Below are positions 25,814 to 33,330 of a DNA stretch of 64,000 nt, piece by piece. Below the pieces are notes generated by a model that made no database searches, was not told where the DNA came from, and saw only the letters and a list, made by a program, of their open reading frames with translations. The DNA is taken from contig NZ_PQSU01000010.1 of NCBI RefSeq assembly GCF_002920615.1, positions 186,001 through 250,000 of the forward strand. Reading direction: 5' to 3'. The translations under genes and the position numbers were made by a program. Each line of letters starts with the position of its first letter. Position 1 is the stretch's first letter. Origin of the DNA: Streptomyces sp. Ru62 (GTDB taxonomy: Bacteria; Actinomycetota; Actinomycetes; Streptomycetales; Streptomycetaceae).

Positions 25814-26177
25814 AGCGCCCTGGAGGGGCGCGGGGAACTGCGTGACCAGCCACCGGGGACCCGCGGCGGGGAACAGGCGGCCGGAAGCGGAACGGCGCTC
25901 GGCCCGCGGCGGGACTCGTGTCCCTGACCCGCGGCTGAAGCGCCCTGGAGGGGCGCGGGGAACTGCGCGACCAGCCACCGGGGACCTGCGGGGAACAGAC
26001 GGCCGGTAGCGGAACGGCGGTCAGCCCTGACCCGCGGGGACTGCGCGGGCAGCCACCGGGGACCCGCAGGGAAGACGCGGCTGGAAGCGGAACGGCGCTC
26101 AGCCCTGACCCGTCGGGAACTGCGCGACCAGCCACCGGGAACCCGCAGGGAACACGCGGCTGGAAGCGGAACGGCGG
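25795..26177. repeat. Four-copy imperfect repeat array between convergent genes
   Basis: The shared core begins AACTGCGCGACCAGCCACCG and continues to about GGAAGCGGAACGGC. Copies of the core start at 25836, 25961, 26039 and 26118, giving periods of 125, 78 and 79 bp. The first two units also include GTCCCTGACCCGCGGCTGA, the last six codons and stop of the LysR gene, and the GGCGCGGGGAAC element found elsewhere in the window. Copy 1 ends in GGCCCGCGGCGG, close to the tail of the opposite gene at 26178. No coding potential is believable. The array probably grew by unequal recombination or replication slippage. Confidence 0.85.
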
Positions 26178-26864
26178 TCAGCCCGCGGCGGCGACCAGCG
26201 CCGCCATCACCCTCGGGTCCTCGCCCATCTCCGGATGCCACTGCACCCCCAGCGCCCACCCCCGCTCCGCCGGCAGTTCGACGGCCTCCACCGTGCCGTC
26301 CGCCGCGTAGGCCGACGGGACGAGGCCCTCGCCGAGCCGTTCCACCGCCTGGTGGTGGTACGTCGGCACCGTCAGCTCCTCCGGCACGATGCCGGCGTAC
26401 AACGTCCCCGGCACCGGCTTCACCGGGTGCTCGCCGAAGGCGCCGACCACCTCCGCGTGCCCGTCCAGGTGCTGGACGAGCGTGCCGCCGAGGGCCACGT
26501 TCAGCAGCTGCATGCCCCGGCACACCCCGAGCAGCGGCACGCCCGCCGCCAGCGCCGCGTCGATCAGCGCCAGCTCCCAGGCGTCCCGCTCCGGCGCGGG
26601 CGGCCCCGTGCGCGGCGAGCGCTCGGCGCCGTACCGGGCCGGGTCGACGTCCGGGCCGCCCGCGATGACCAGCCCGTCGAGCCGGGCCACCGCCGCCCCG
26701 GCGTGTCCGGGCGCGTCCGGCGGAAGCAGCGCGGCCAGTCCGCCGGCCCGCTGCACCAGCCGCGGATAGCCGGCCGCCAGCAGCACCGCGTCCAGCTCCC
26801 ACACCCCCCAGCGCACGCCGGACTCCAGATACGTGCTCACGCCGATCAGCGGCCGTACGCTCAT
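26178..26864 (-). CDS. Gamma-glutamyl amide hydrolase (peptidase C26, PuuD-like)
   Basis: 228 residues. It is a class I glutamine amidotransferase-fold hydrolase: nucleophile elbow LLGVCRGMQLLNVALGG (cysteine near residue 113), oxyanion loop LVIAGGPDVDP, and the His-Glu pair in GVQWHPEMG. This family cleaves gamma-glutamyl amides such as gamma-glutamyl-GABA. Its neighbours, a GntR regulator (upstream on the same strand, 49 bp) and a divergent GlnA4-like ligase with an aldehyde dehydrogenase, suggest it releases glutamate in the last step of a gamma-glutamyl amine route. The S. coelicolor glnA4 region has the same neighbour. Confidence 0.9.
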   Translation of the reverse strand: MSVRPLIGVSTYLESGVRWGVWELDAVLLAAGYPRLVQRAGGLAALLPPDAPGHAGAAVARLDGLVIAGGPDVDPARYGAERSPRTGPPAPERDAWELALIDAALAAGVPLLGVCRGMQLLNVALGGTLVQHLDGHAEVVGAFGEHPVKPVPGTLYAGIVPEELTVPTYHHQAVERLGEGLVPSAYAADGTVEAVELPAERGWALGVQWHPEMGEDPRVMAALVAAAG

Positions 26865-26913
26865 GCTGCCCTCCTCGACATCAAAGGTTCATCCGATCAC
26901 CTTTGCGGAGCGC

Positions 26914-27651
26914 TCACCCCAGAAATCCCCGCAACAGCGCCGCCGTACCCGCGCAGTGCTCGCGCGTCATCTCCCGCGCCCCGTCCGCGTCCCCGTCCAG
27001 CACCGCCTCCACCAGCGCGGTGTGCTGGCGCTGGGAGTGCTCCAGGTTGCGCACCAGCAGCGGGATGCAGTCCAGCAGGTCGTTGACCGTGGCCCGGACC
27101 GCCGCGTACTGCGCGGTCAGCGACGGCGAACCGCACAGCTCGGCCAGCGTCAGGTGCAGCAGCGTGTCCGCCCGCCGGTAGTCCGTCAGCGGTGCCTCGT
27201 GCGTGCGGTCCAGCGCCTCCCGCAGCCGCCCCGCCTGCTCCGCCGTCAGCCCGTGCGCCGCGCACAGCCCGGCCGCGCCCACCTCCAGCACCTCGCGGAA
27301 GCGCAGCACGTCCTCGATGTCGACCTCGGCGATCCGGCGCCGCAGTTCGTCCTCGCCGCCCCCGTCCGGGCGCGGCAGCACAAACGTTCCGCCGTACCGC
27401 CCGCGCCGCGCCTCCACCAGACCCTGGTCCTGGAGCACCTTCAGCACCTCACGCAACGTCACCCGGCTGATGCCGAGCCGCTCCGCCAGCTCCCGCTCGG
27501 CCGGCAGCCGCTCGCCCGCCGGCACCAGACCGAGCCGTACGACCTGGAGGACCTGCTCCAGCGCCTCCTCGAAGCCGTTGCCCGCCCGCACCGGCCGCAG
27601 CACCGGAGCGAGCCGGTCCGCCACCGTCCGCGCATCCGTCTCCCGCGACAT
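26914..27651 (-). CDS. GntR/FadR-family transcriptional regulator
   Basis: 245 residues from the ATG at 27651 with a purine-rich stretch before it. The winged HTH (about residues 30-95) contains LPAERELAERLGISRVTLREVLKVLQDQGLVEARRGRYGGTFV. The FCD effector domain (about 105-240) includes RFREVLEVGAAGLCA and the ligand-pocket histidines LLHLTLAEL and EHSQRQH. It lies divergent from the GlnA4-like gene and upstream of the hydrolase, so it probably controls this gamma-glutamyl amine cluster. A direct repeat AGCAAT-N7-AGCAAT sits between the two start codons. Confidence 0.9.
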   Translation of the reverse strand: MSRETDARTVADRLAPVLRPVRAGNGFEEALEQVLQVVRLGLVPAGERLPAERELAERLGISRVTLREVLKVLQDQGLVEARRGRYGGTFVLPRPDGGGEDELRRRIAEVDIEDVLRFREVLEVGAAGLCAAHGLTAEQAGRLREALDRTHEAPLTDYRRADTLLHLTLAELCGSPSLTAQYAAVRATVNDLLDCIPLLVRNLEHSQRQHTALVEAVLDGDADGAREMTREHCAGTAALLRGFLG

Positions 27652-27672
27652 CCGGGCCCACCCCCCTTCCCA

Positions 27673-27696
27673 AGCAATGGTTCGCAGCAATACCTT
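27673..27696 (+). promoter_or_regulatory. Candidate operator and -10 of the glnA4-like operon
   Basis: AGCAAT occurs at 27673-27678 and 27686-27691, a 13-bp direct repeat. TACCTT (27691-27696) fits a -10 box for the rightward operon. The position between two divergent genes and over the promoter spacer makes it a plausible site for the adjacent GntR protein. Confidence 0.4.
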
Positions 27697-27747
27697 ATGG
27701 CTCCCGGCCCGGCCGAAAAAGCGCGATGGCGCCAAAGGAGGCTCTCC

Positions 27748-29106
27748 GTGGCAGACCGCACACCCCCGCTCGGCGTCGAGGAACTGCACGCCCTGGTCGC
27801 GAGCGGTGAGATCGACACTGTCGTCCTGGCCTTCCCCGACATGCAAGGGCGCCTCCAGGGCAAGCGGTTCGCCGCCCGCTTCTTCCTCGACGAGGTCCTG
27901 CACCACGGCACCGAGGGCTGCAACTACCTGCTCGCCGTGGACACCGAGATGAACACCGTCGACGGCTACGCGATGTCCTCCTGGGAGCGCGGCTACGGCG
28001 ACTTCGCCATGCACCCGGACGTGTCCACCCTGCGCCGCGTCCCCTGGCACCCCGGCACCGCGCTGCTCATCGCCGACCTCGCCTGGAACGACGGCTCCCC
28101 GGTCGTCGCCGCCCCCCGCCAGATCCTGCGCCGCCAGCTCGACCGGCTCGCCGGGCACGGCTACACCGCCCAGGTCGGCACCGAGCTGGAGTTCATCGTC
28201 TTCAAGGACAGCTACGAGCAGGCCTGGGACGCGAACTACCGGGGCCTGACCCCGGCCAACCAGTACAACATCGACTACTCCATCCTCGGCACCGGCCGCA
28301 TCGAACCCCTGCTGCGCCGCCTGCGCAACGACATGGCCGGCGCCGGCCTCACCGTCGAGTCCGCCAAGGGCGAGTGCAACCCCGGCCAGCACGAGATCGC
28401 CTTCCGCTACGACGAGGCCCTGCGCACCTGCGACCAGCACGCCCTCTACAAGACCGGCGCCAAGGAGATCGCCGCCCAGGAGGGCGTCTCGATCACCTTC
28501 ATGGCCAAGTACAACGAGCGCGAGGGCAACTCCTGCCACATCCACCTCTCGCTCGCCGACGCCGACGGCGCCAACGCGATGGCCGGGCCCGACGGCATGT
28601 CCGAGGTGATGCGGTACTTCCTCGCCGGACAGCTCGCCGCGCTGCGCGACTTCTCGCTGCTCTACGCCCCCAACATCAACTCCTACAAGCGGTTCCAGTC
28701 CGGCTCCTTCGCCCCCACCGCCGTCGCCTGGGGCCACGACAACCGCACCTGCGCCCTGCGCGTCGTCGGTCACGGCCGCTCCCTGCGCTTCGAGAACCGC
28801 CTCCCCGGCGGGGACGTGAACCCCCACCTCGCCGTCGCGGGGCTCGTCGCGGCCGGTCTGTACGGCATCGAGCACAAGCTGGAGCTGCCCGAGCCCTGCC
28901 CCGGCAACGCCTACACCGCCGACTACGCGCAGGTGCCGACCACTCTGCGCGAGGCCGCCGAGCTGTGGGGGACCAGCCCGATCGCCCAGGCGGCGTTCGG
29001 GGACGAGGTCGTCGCCCACTACCGCAACATGGCGCGCGTCGAGCTGGAGGCCTTCGACGCCGCGGTCACCGACTGGGAGCTGCGCCGCTCCTTCGAACGC
29101 CTGTGA
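27748..29106 (+). CDS. glnA4: Glutamine synthetase-like gamma-glutamyl amine ligase (GlnA4 type)
   Basis: 452 residues from GTG 27748 with AAAGGAGG upstream. The fold is that of glutamine synthetase: the beta-grasp start VVLAFPDMQGRLQGKRF, metal-binding VGTELEFIVF, CNPGQHEI, the nucleotide segment NSCHIHLSL, and FENRLPGGDVNPHLA. The ammonium-binding features of true glutamine synthetases are altered, as in GlnA2-GlnA4 and PuuA, which ligate glutamate to amines. In S. coelicolor, GlnA4 (SCO1613) makes gamma-glutamylethanolamide from ethanolamine. The neighbours here (hydrolase, GntR, aldehyde dehydrogenase, SDR) are the same type. Exact amine is inferred. Confidence 0.88.
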   Translation: MADRTPPLGVEELHALVASGEIDTVVLAFPDMQGRLQGKRFAARFFLDEVLHHGTEGCNYLLAVDTEMNTVDGYAMSSWERGYGDFAMHPDVSTLRRVPWHPGTALLIADLAWNDGSPVVAAPRQILRRQLDRLAGHGYTAQVGTELEFIVFKDSYEQAWDANYRGLTPANQYNIDYSILGTGRIEPLLRRLRNDMAGAGLTVESAKGECNPGQHEIAFRYDEALRTCDQHALYKTGAKEIAAQEGVSITFMAKYNEREGNSCHIHLSLADADGANAMAGPDGMSEVMRYFLAGQLAALRDFSLLYAPNINSYKRFQSGSFAPTAVAWGHDNRTCALRVVGHGRSLRFENRLPGGDVNPHLAVAGLVAAGLYGIEHKLELPEPCPGNAYTADYAQVPTTLREAAELWGTSPIAQAAFGDEVVAHYRNMARVELEAFDAAVTDWELRRSFERL

Positions 29107-29117
29107 AAGGTCACCAC

Positions 29118-30491
29118 GTGTCCGACCCGAACGAGCTGACGGTCCTCGACCCCGCCACCGAAGAGGTCGTCGCCACCGTCCCGGCCGCCACCGCCGAGGA
29201 CGTCGACGCCGCCGTCGTACGCGCCGCCCGCGCCCAGACCCGGTGGGCCGCCCTCGCCCCCGCCGACCGGGCCCGGCTGCTGCGCCGCTTCGCCGACGCC
29301 GTCGACGCCCACACCGAGGAACTCGCCCAGCTGGAGGTCCGCGAGGCCGGCCACACCGTCGGTAACGCCCGCTGGGAGGCCGGCAACGCCCGCGACCTGC
29401 TCCTCTACGCGGCCGGCGGCGCCGAGCGCCTGGTCGGCAGACAGATCCCGGTCCCCGGCGGCTGGGACGTCACCTTCCAGGAACCGCTGGGCGTCATCGG
29501 CGTCATCGCCCCCTGGAACTTCCCCCTGCCGATCGCCGCCTGGGGCTCCTTCCCGGCGCTCGCGGCCGGGAACGCGGTCCTCCTCAAGCCCGCCGAGACC
29601 ACCCCGCTCACCGCGCTCCGCCTCGCCGAGCTGGCGCTGGAGGCGGATCTGCCCGAGCACCTCTTCCAGGTGCTGCCCGGCTACGGCGCCACCGCCGGAC
29701 GCGCCCTGGTCGACCACCCGGACGTCGCCAAGATCGTGTTCACCGGCTCCACCCGCACCGGCCGCGAGGTCATGGAGCGCTGCGCGCGCCTGGTCAAACC
29801 GGTCACCCTCGAACTCGGCGGCAAGAGCCCCAACATCGTCTTCGCCGACGCCGACCTCAAGGCCGCCCTCGACCCCTTCTCCTTCCTGGACAACGCCGGC
29901 CAGGACTGCTGCGCCCGCACCCGCGTCCTGGTCCAGGAGGCGGTGCTGGACGAGGCCCGCGCCCTCCTCGCCGACGCGCTGGCCGCCGTGGTCGTGGGTG
30001 ATCCGGCCGACGAGAAGACCCAGATGGGCCCGCTCATCTCCGGCCGGCAGCTGGAGCGCGTACGGTCGTACGTCCCCGACGACGCCCCGGCCCTGCGCGG
30101 CACGGCCCCCGACGGCCCCGGCTTCTGGTTCCCGCCGACCGTGCTCACCGGCGAGCGGCACGACAGCCCGGCGGCCCGCGAGGAGATCTTCGGCCCGGTC
30201 GCCGTCCTGCTGCCCTTCACCGACGAGCAGGACGCGATACGCCTCGCCAACGACACCCCCTACGGCCTGTCCGGCTCCATCTGGACCCGGGACGTGGGCC
30301 GTGCCCTGCGCGTGTCCCAGTCCGTCCGCGCGGGCAACCTGTCCGTCAACTCCCACTCCAGCGTCCGCTACTGGACCCCGTTCGGCGGCTACAAGCAGTC
30401 CGGCCTCGGCCGGGAACTCGGCCCCGACGCCCTGACCGCCTTCACCGAGACCAAGAACGTCTTCCTCAGCACGGAGGTCCCCGCACCGTGA
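29118..30491 (+). CDS. NAD(P)-dependent aldehyde dehydrogenase
   Basis: 457 residues from GTG 29118, 11 bp after the ligase gene. Aldehyde dehydrogenase landmarks are in order: VIAPWNFPLPIAAW near residue 130, KIVFTGSTRTG near 205, the catalytic glutamate in TLELGGKSPNIV near 235, the catalytic cysteine in NAGQDCCARTR near 265, and EEIFGPVAVLLPF near 360. It probably oxidises the aldehyde made from the gamma-glutamyl amine. It overlaps the SDR gene by 4 bp (GTGA), so the three genes form an operon. Confidence 0.93.
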   Translation: MSDPNELTVLDPATEEVVATVPAATAEDVDAAVVRAARAQTRWAALAPADRARLLRRFADAVDAHTEELAQLEVREAGHTVGNARWEAGNARDLLLYAAGGAERLVGRQIPVPGGWDVTFQEPLGVIGVIAPWNFPLPIAAWGSFPALAAGNAVLLKPAETTPLTALRLAELALEADLPEHLFQVLPGYGATAGRALVDHPDVAKIVFTGSTRTGREVMERCARLVKPVTLELGGKSPNIVFADADLKAALDPFSFLDNAGQDCCARTRVLVQEAVLDEARALLADALAAVVVGDPADEKTQMGPLISGRQLERVRSYVPDDAPALRGTAPDGPGFWFPPTVLTGERHDSPAAREEIFGPVAVLLPFTDEQDAIRLANDTPYGLSGSIWTRDVGRALRVSQSVRAGNLSVNSHSSVRYWTPFGGYKQSGLGRELGPDALTAFTETKNVFLSTEVPAP

Positions 30492-31285
30492 CCGACAACA
30501 GCGTGACCGACAACAGTGTCTGCCGCCGCCTGGTCGGCCGTACCGCCGTCGTGACCGGAGCCGGCAGCGGCATCGGACTCGCCAGCGCCCGCCGGCTCGC
30601 CTCCGAAGGCGCCCACGTCGTCTGCGCGGACGTCGACGAGGCGCGCGGCAAGGCCGCCGCCGACGAGGTCGGCGGGCTCTTCGTGAAGACCGACGTCACC
30701 GACCCCGAGCAGGTCGAGGCGCTGTTCCGGGCCGCGTACGACACCTACGGCAGTGTCGACGTCGCCTTCAACAACGCAGGCATCTCCCCGCCCGACGACG
30801 ACTCCATCCTGGAGACCGGGCTGGAGGCATGGAAGCGCGTCCAGGAGGTCAACCTCACCTCCGTCTACCTGTGCTGCAAGGCCGCCCTGCCCTACATGCG
30901 CCGCCAGGGCAAGGGCTCCATCATCAACACCGCGTCCTTCGTGGCGCGGATGGGCGCGGCCACGTCCCAGATCTCCTACACGGCCTCCAAGGGCGGCGTC
31001 CTGGCCATGTCCCGCGAGCTGGGCGTGCAGTTCGCCCGGGAGGGCATCAGGGTCAACGCGCTGTGCCCCGGCCCGGTCAACACCCCGTTGCTCCAGGAGC
31101 TGTTCGCCAAGGACCCGGAGCGGGCCGCGCGCCGGCTCGTCCACATCCCGGTCGGCCGGTTCGCCGAGGCCGAGGAGATCGCCGCCGCCGTCGCCTTCCT
31201 GGCCAGCGACGACTCCTCCTTCGTCAACGCCACCGACTTCCTGGTGGACGGCGGGATCGCCGGCGCCTACGTCACGCCGCTGTAG
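30488..31285 (+). CDS. Short-chain dehydrogenase/reductase
   Basis: 265 residues. Cofactor motif TGAGSGIG is near residue 23, NNAG near 95, and the catalytic Ser-Tyr-Lys lies in SQISYTASKGG near 160-167. A typical Rossmann enzyme using NAD(P), perhaps oxidising the alcohol form of the gamma-glutamyl amine before the aldehyde dehydrogenase acts. The N-terminus is odd: MTDNSVTDNSV, a 15-bp tandem duplication carrying a second in-frame GTG at 30503, so either GTG could start translation; the first overlaps the preceding stop. Convergent with the next gene, 15 bp apart. Confidence 0.92.
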   Translation: MTDNSVTDNSVCRRLVGRTAVVTGAGSGIGLASARRLASEGAHVVCADVDEARGKAAADEVGGLFVKTDVTDPEQVEALFRAAYDTYGSVDVAFNNAGISPPDDDSILETGLEAWKRVQEVNLTSVYLCCKAALPYMRRQGKGSIINTASFVARMGAATSQISYTASKGGVLAMSRELGVQFAREGIRVNALCPGPVNTPLLQELFAKDPERAARRLVHIPVGRFAEAEEIAAAVAFLASDDSSFVNATDFLVDGGIAGAYVTPL

Positions 31286-31300
31286 GGCGGCCCAGCGGAC

Positions 31301-32503
31301 TCAGAGGAACGTACGCCCCTCACCCCGGTAGGTGGGCACGGCGGCCGTCACCGTGTCCCCCTCGATCAGGTGCAGGGTGTCGAACCGCTCGCACAGCTCG
31401 CCCGCCTTCGCGTGGCGGAACCACACCTTGTCGCCGATGAGCAGATCGTCGGCGGGCGAGCCGAGCAGCGGGGTCTGCACCTCGCCGGGGCCCTCCTGCG
31501 GGTCGTACCTCAAGCCCTCCGGCAGGTACGGCACCGGCAGCCGGTCGGGGCCGGCCGCGCCGGAGGCCGGATAGCCGCCACCGAGCACGGTGACGACGCC
31601 CACCCCGGGCCGCCGGACCACCGGCTGGGCGAAGAGGGCGGCCGGACGGCCCGTGAAGGACGTGTAGTTGTCGAACAGGCGCGGCACGTACAGCCCCGAG
31701 CCGGCCGCGATCTCGGTCACCGCGTCCTCGGCGGCGGTGTGCTGCACACTGCCGGTGCCGCCGCCGTTGACGAACTCCAGGTCCGGGGCGACCGCCCGGA
31801 CCGCCCGGACGACCGCGGCCCGCCGCTCGGCCAGCTCCCGCCGGGCGGTGGCCTGCATCAGCCGGACCGCCCGCGAGCGCAGGGGCCGCCCGGCGACCGC
31901 GTCCCCGACCCCGGCGATGTGCCCCTCGTACGCCATGATCCCCACCAGCCGGAAGCCCGGCCGCCGGGCCACGGACCGTGCCAGCTCGGCGAGTTGGGCG
32001 GGGGAGTGCAGCGGCGAACGCCGGGCCCCGACCCGGACCCGGCCGCCGAGCAGCTTCAGCGAGGTGTCCAACTCCAGGCAGACCCGCACCACTTCACGTC
32101 CGCCTTCGCGGGCCGCGTCGATGAGGTCCAGGTGCGCCGGATCGTCGATCATCACCGTGACGGCACCGGCCAGCTTCGGATCGGCGGCCAGTTCAGCGAA
32201 CCCGGCCCGGTCCGCCGACGGATAGGCCAGCAGGATGTCCTCGAACCCCGAACGCGCGAGCCAGAGCGACTCGTCCAGGGTGAACGACATGATGCCCTCG
32301 AAGCCGTCCCTGGCCAGGACGCGTTCCAGCAGGGCCCGGCAGCGGACCGACTTGCTGGCGACCCGCACGGGCTTGCCCCCGGCGCGGCGGACCAGGTCGT
32401 CCGCGTTGGCGTCGAAGGCGTCCAGGTCCACGATCGCGAGAGGGGCGTCGAGATGGGCGGTGGCCCGGTCGTAACGGGCCCGGTCGGCGGCGCGCGCAGT
32501 CAT
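31301..32503 (-). CDS. PLP fold-type III enzyme (D-threonine aldolase/alanine racemase-like)
   Basis: 400 residues from the ATG at 32503. The N-terminal barrel begins LDAPLAIVDLDAFDANADDLVRRAGGKPVRVASKSVRC, where the lysine of ASKS is the expected PLP-binding residue. FVNGGGTGSVQH and VLGGGYPASG follow as phosphate-binding loops, and the C-terminus has the LLIGDKVWFRHAKAGELCERF metal-site-like segment. Relatives include D-serine dehydratase and D-threonine aldolase, usually annotated amino acid deaminase/aldolase. The substrate is not known. It is convergent with the SDR gene. Confidence 0.88.
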   Translation of the reverse strand: MTARAADRARYDRATAHLDAPLAIVDLDAFDANADDLVRRAGGKPVRVASKSVRCRALLERVLARDGFEGIMSFTLDESLWLARSGFEDILLAYPSADRAGFAELAADPKLAGAVTVMIDDPAHLDLIDAAREGGREVVRVCLELDTSLKLLGGRVRVGARRSPLHSPAQLAELARSVARRPGFRLVGIMAYEGHIAGVGDAVAGRPLRSRAVRLMQATARRELAERRAAVVRAVRAVAPDLEFVNGGGTGSVQHTAAEDAVTEIAAGSGLYVPRLFDNYTSFTGRPAALFAQPVVRRPGVGVVTVLGGGYPASGAAGPDRLPVPYLPEGLRYDPQEGPGEVQTPLLGSPADDLLIGDKVWFRHAKAGELCERFDTLHLIEGDTVTAAVPTYRGEGRTFL

Positions 32504-32776
32504 GACGGAAGCCTGCCAGACAGGATTACCGCAGGGTAGGGGGACGTTCCGGGCAGATGCCACCCGGCGCGTGGACTGGTTCTCCCTCTCTCCCGGACAA
32601 CCCGTAGAGTGACGCGCACGTACGGCGGAACCCGCCCGGCCACCACGTGAACCGGGATGCCGGTCCGGCCGTACGGGTATGCGTGCCCGGAAGGAGCTTC
32701 CGCACCGGGCGCGGCCGAGCAGCGACAGCGGCCCGCGTACGAGGAGACGGCCCGGGCACGAGGAAACGGGGGGTGC

Positions 32777-33330
32777 ATGAGCACGGGAGCCCGCCACGCC
32801 CCGGTCCCACGGCGTCCGTCGACTCCCCCGGGGCCCCCGGCCCAGCGCCCGCCGACGCCCTCCACGCCGCCACGCCTTGACGACGACCCGGACGAGGAGC
32901 CGTCGGTCTTCACCCCGCGCGGTGCACGGCCCGCGTCCGACGCGGTCCCGCGCGCCCACCGCCCGCGCCCGTCGGCCGTACCCGAGGTCTCCGACCCGGT
33001 GAGTCCGCCACCACCGCCCGCCTCGGCCCGTTTCCCCGACGCCCCGCCGAGCACGGGCTCCATCGGCGCACCGGCCCGGACGCCTTCGGCGACCACCGCT
33101 GGGCCCGCTGCGGAGACCGGCACGGCCCGGCTCCGCCCGGGCAGGGAGCCCGGGGGACAGGGGGCCCCGGCCGAAACTCCGTCGGAGACGACGGCACGGC
33201 TGCGCCCGATCCGCCCGTCGACCTCGCCCGCGCCGACGTCCCCGACTCCGCCGGTGTCCTCGCGTACGCCGGATGCCCCCGCGCCCTCCGGCACCCGCTC
33301 CCCGCCACCCCGACTCGGCACCCACCGACC
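32777..33330 (+). pseudogene. N-terminal part of a Pro-rich membrane protein, out of frame with its continuation
   Basis: An ATG at 32777 with GGGGGGT upstream starts MSTGARHAPVPRRPSTPPGP and about 185 residues of Pro/Arg/Ser/Thr-rich low-complexity sequence with two TARLRP motifs. Around 33270-33320 the natural-looking reading moves to the next frame (see 33273-34562). Frame 3 upstream of 33003 contains stops and has no good start, so the two parts are best explained as one gene of about 594 codons interrupted by one surplus base, perhaps in the C-run at 33276-33280. This could be a sequencing error or a real frameshift. The end coordinate is approximate. Confidence 0.55.

Noticed and set aside
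25549..26802. Minus-strand frame with repeated GRAVP-like segments through the repeat array
   Set aside because: The repeats in the protein reflect the DNA array; the real minus-strand gene ends at 26178.
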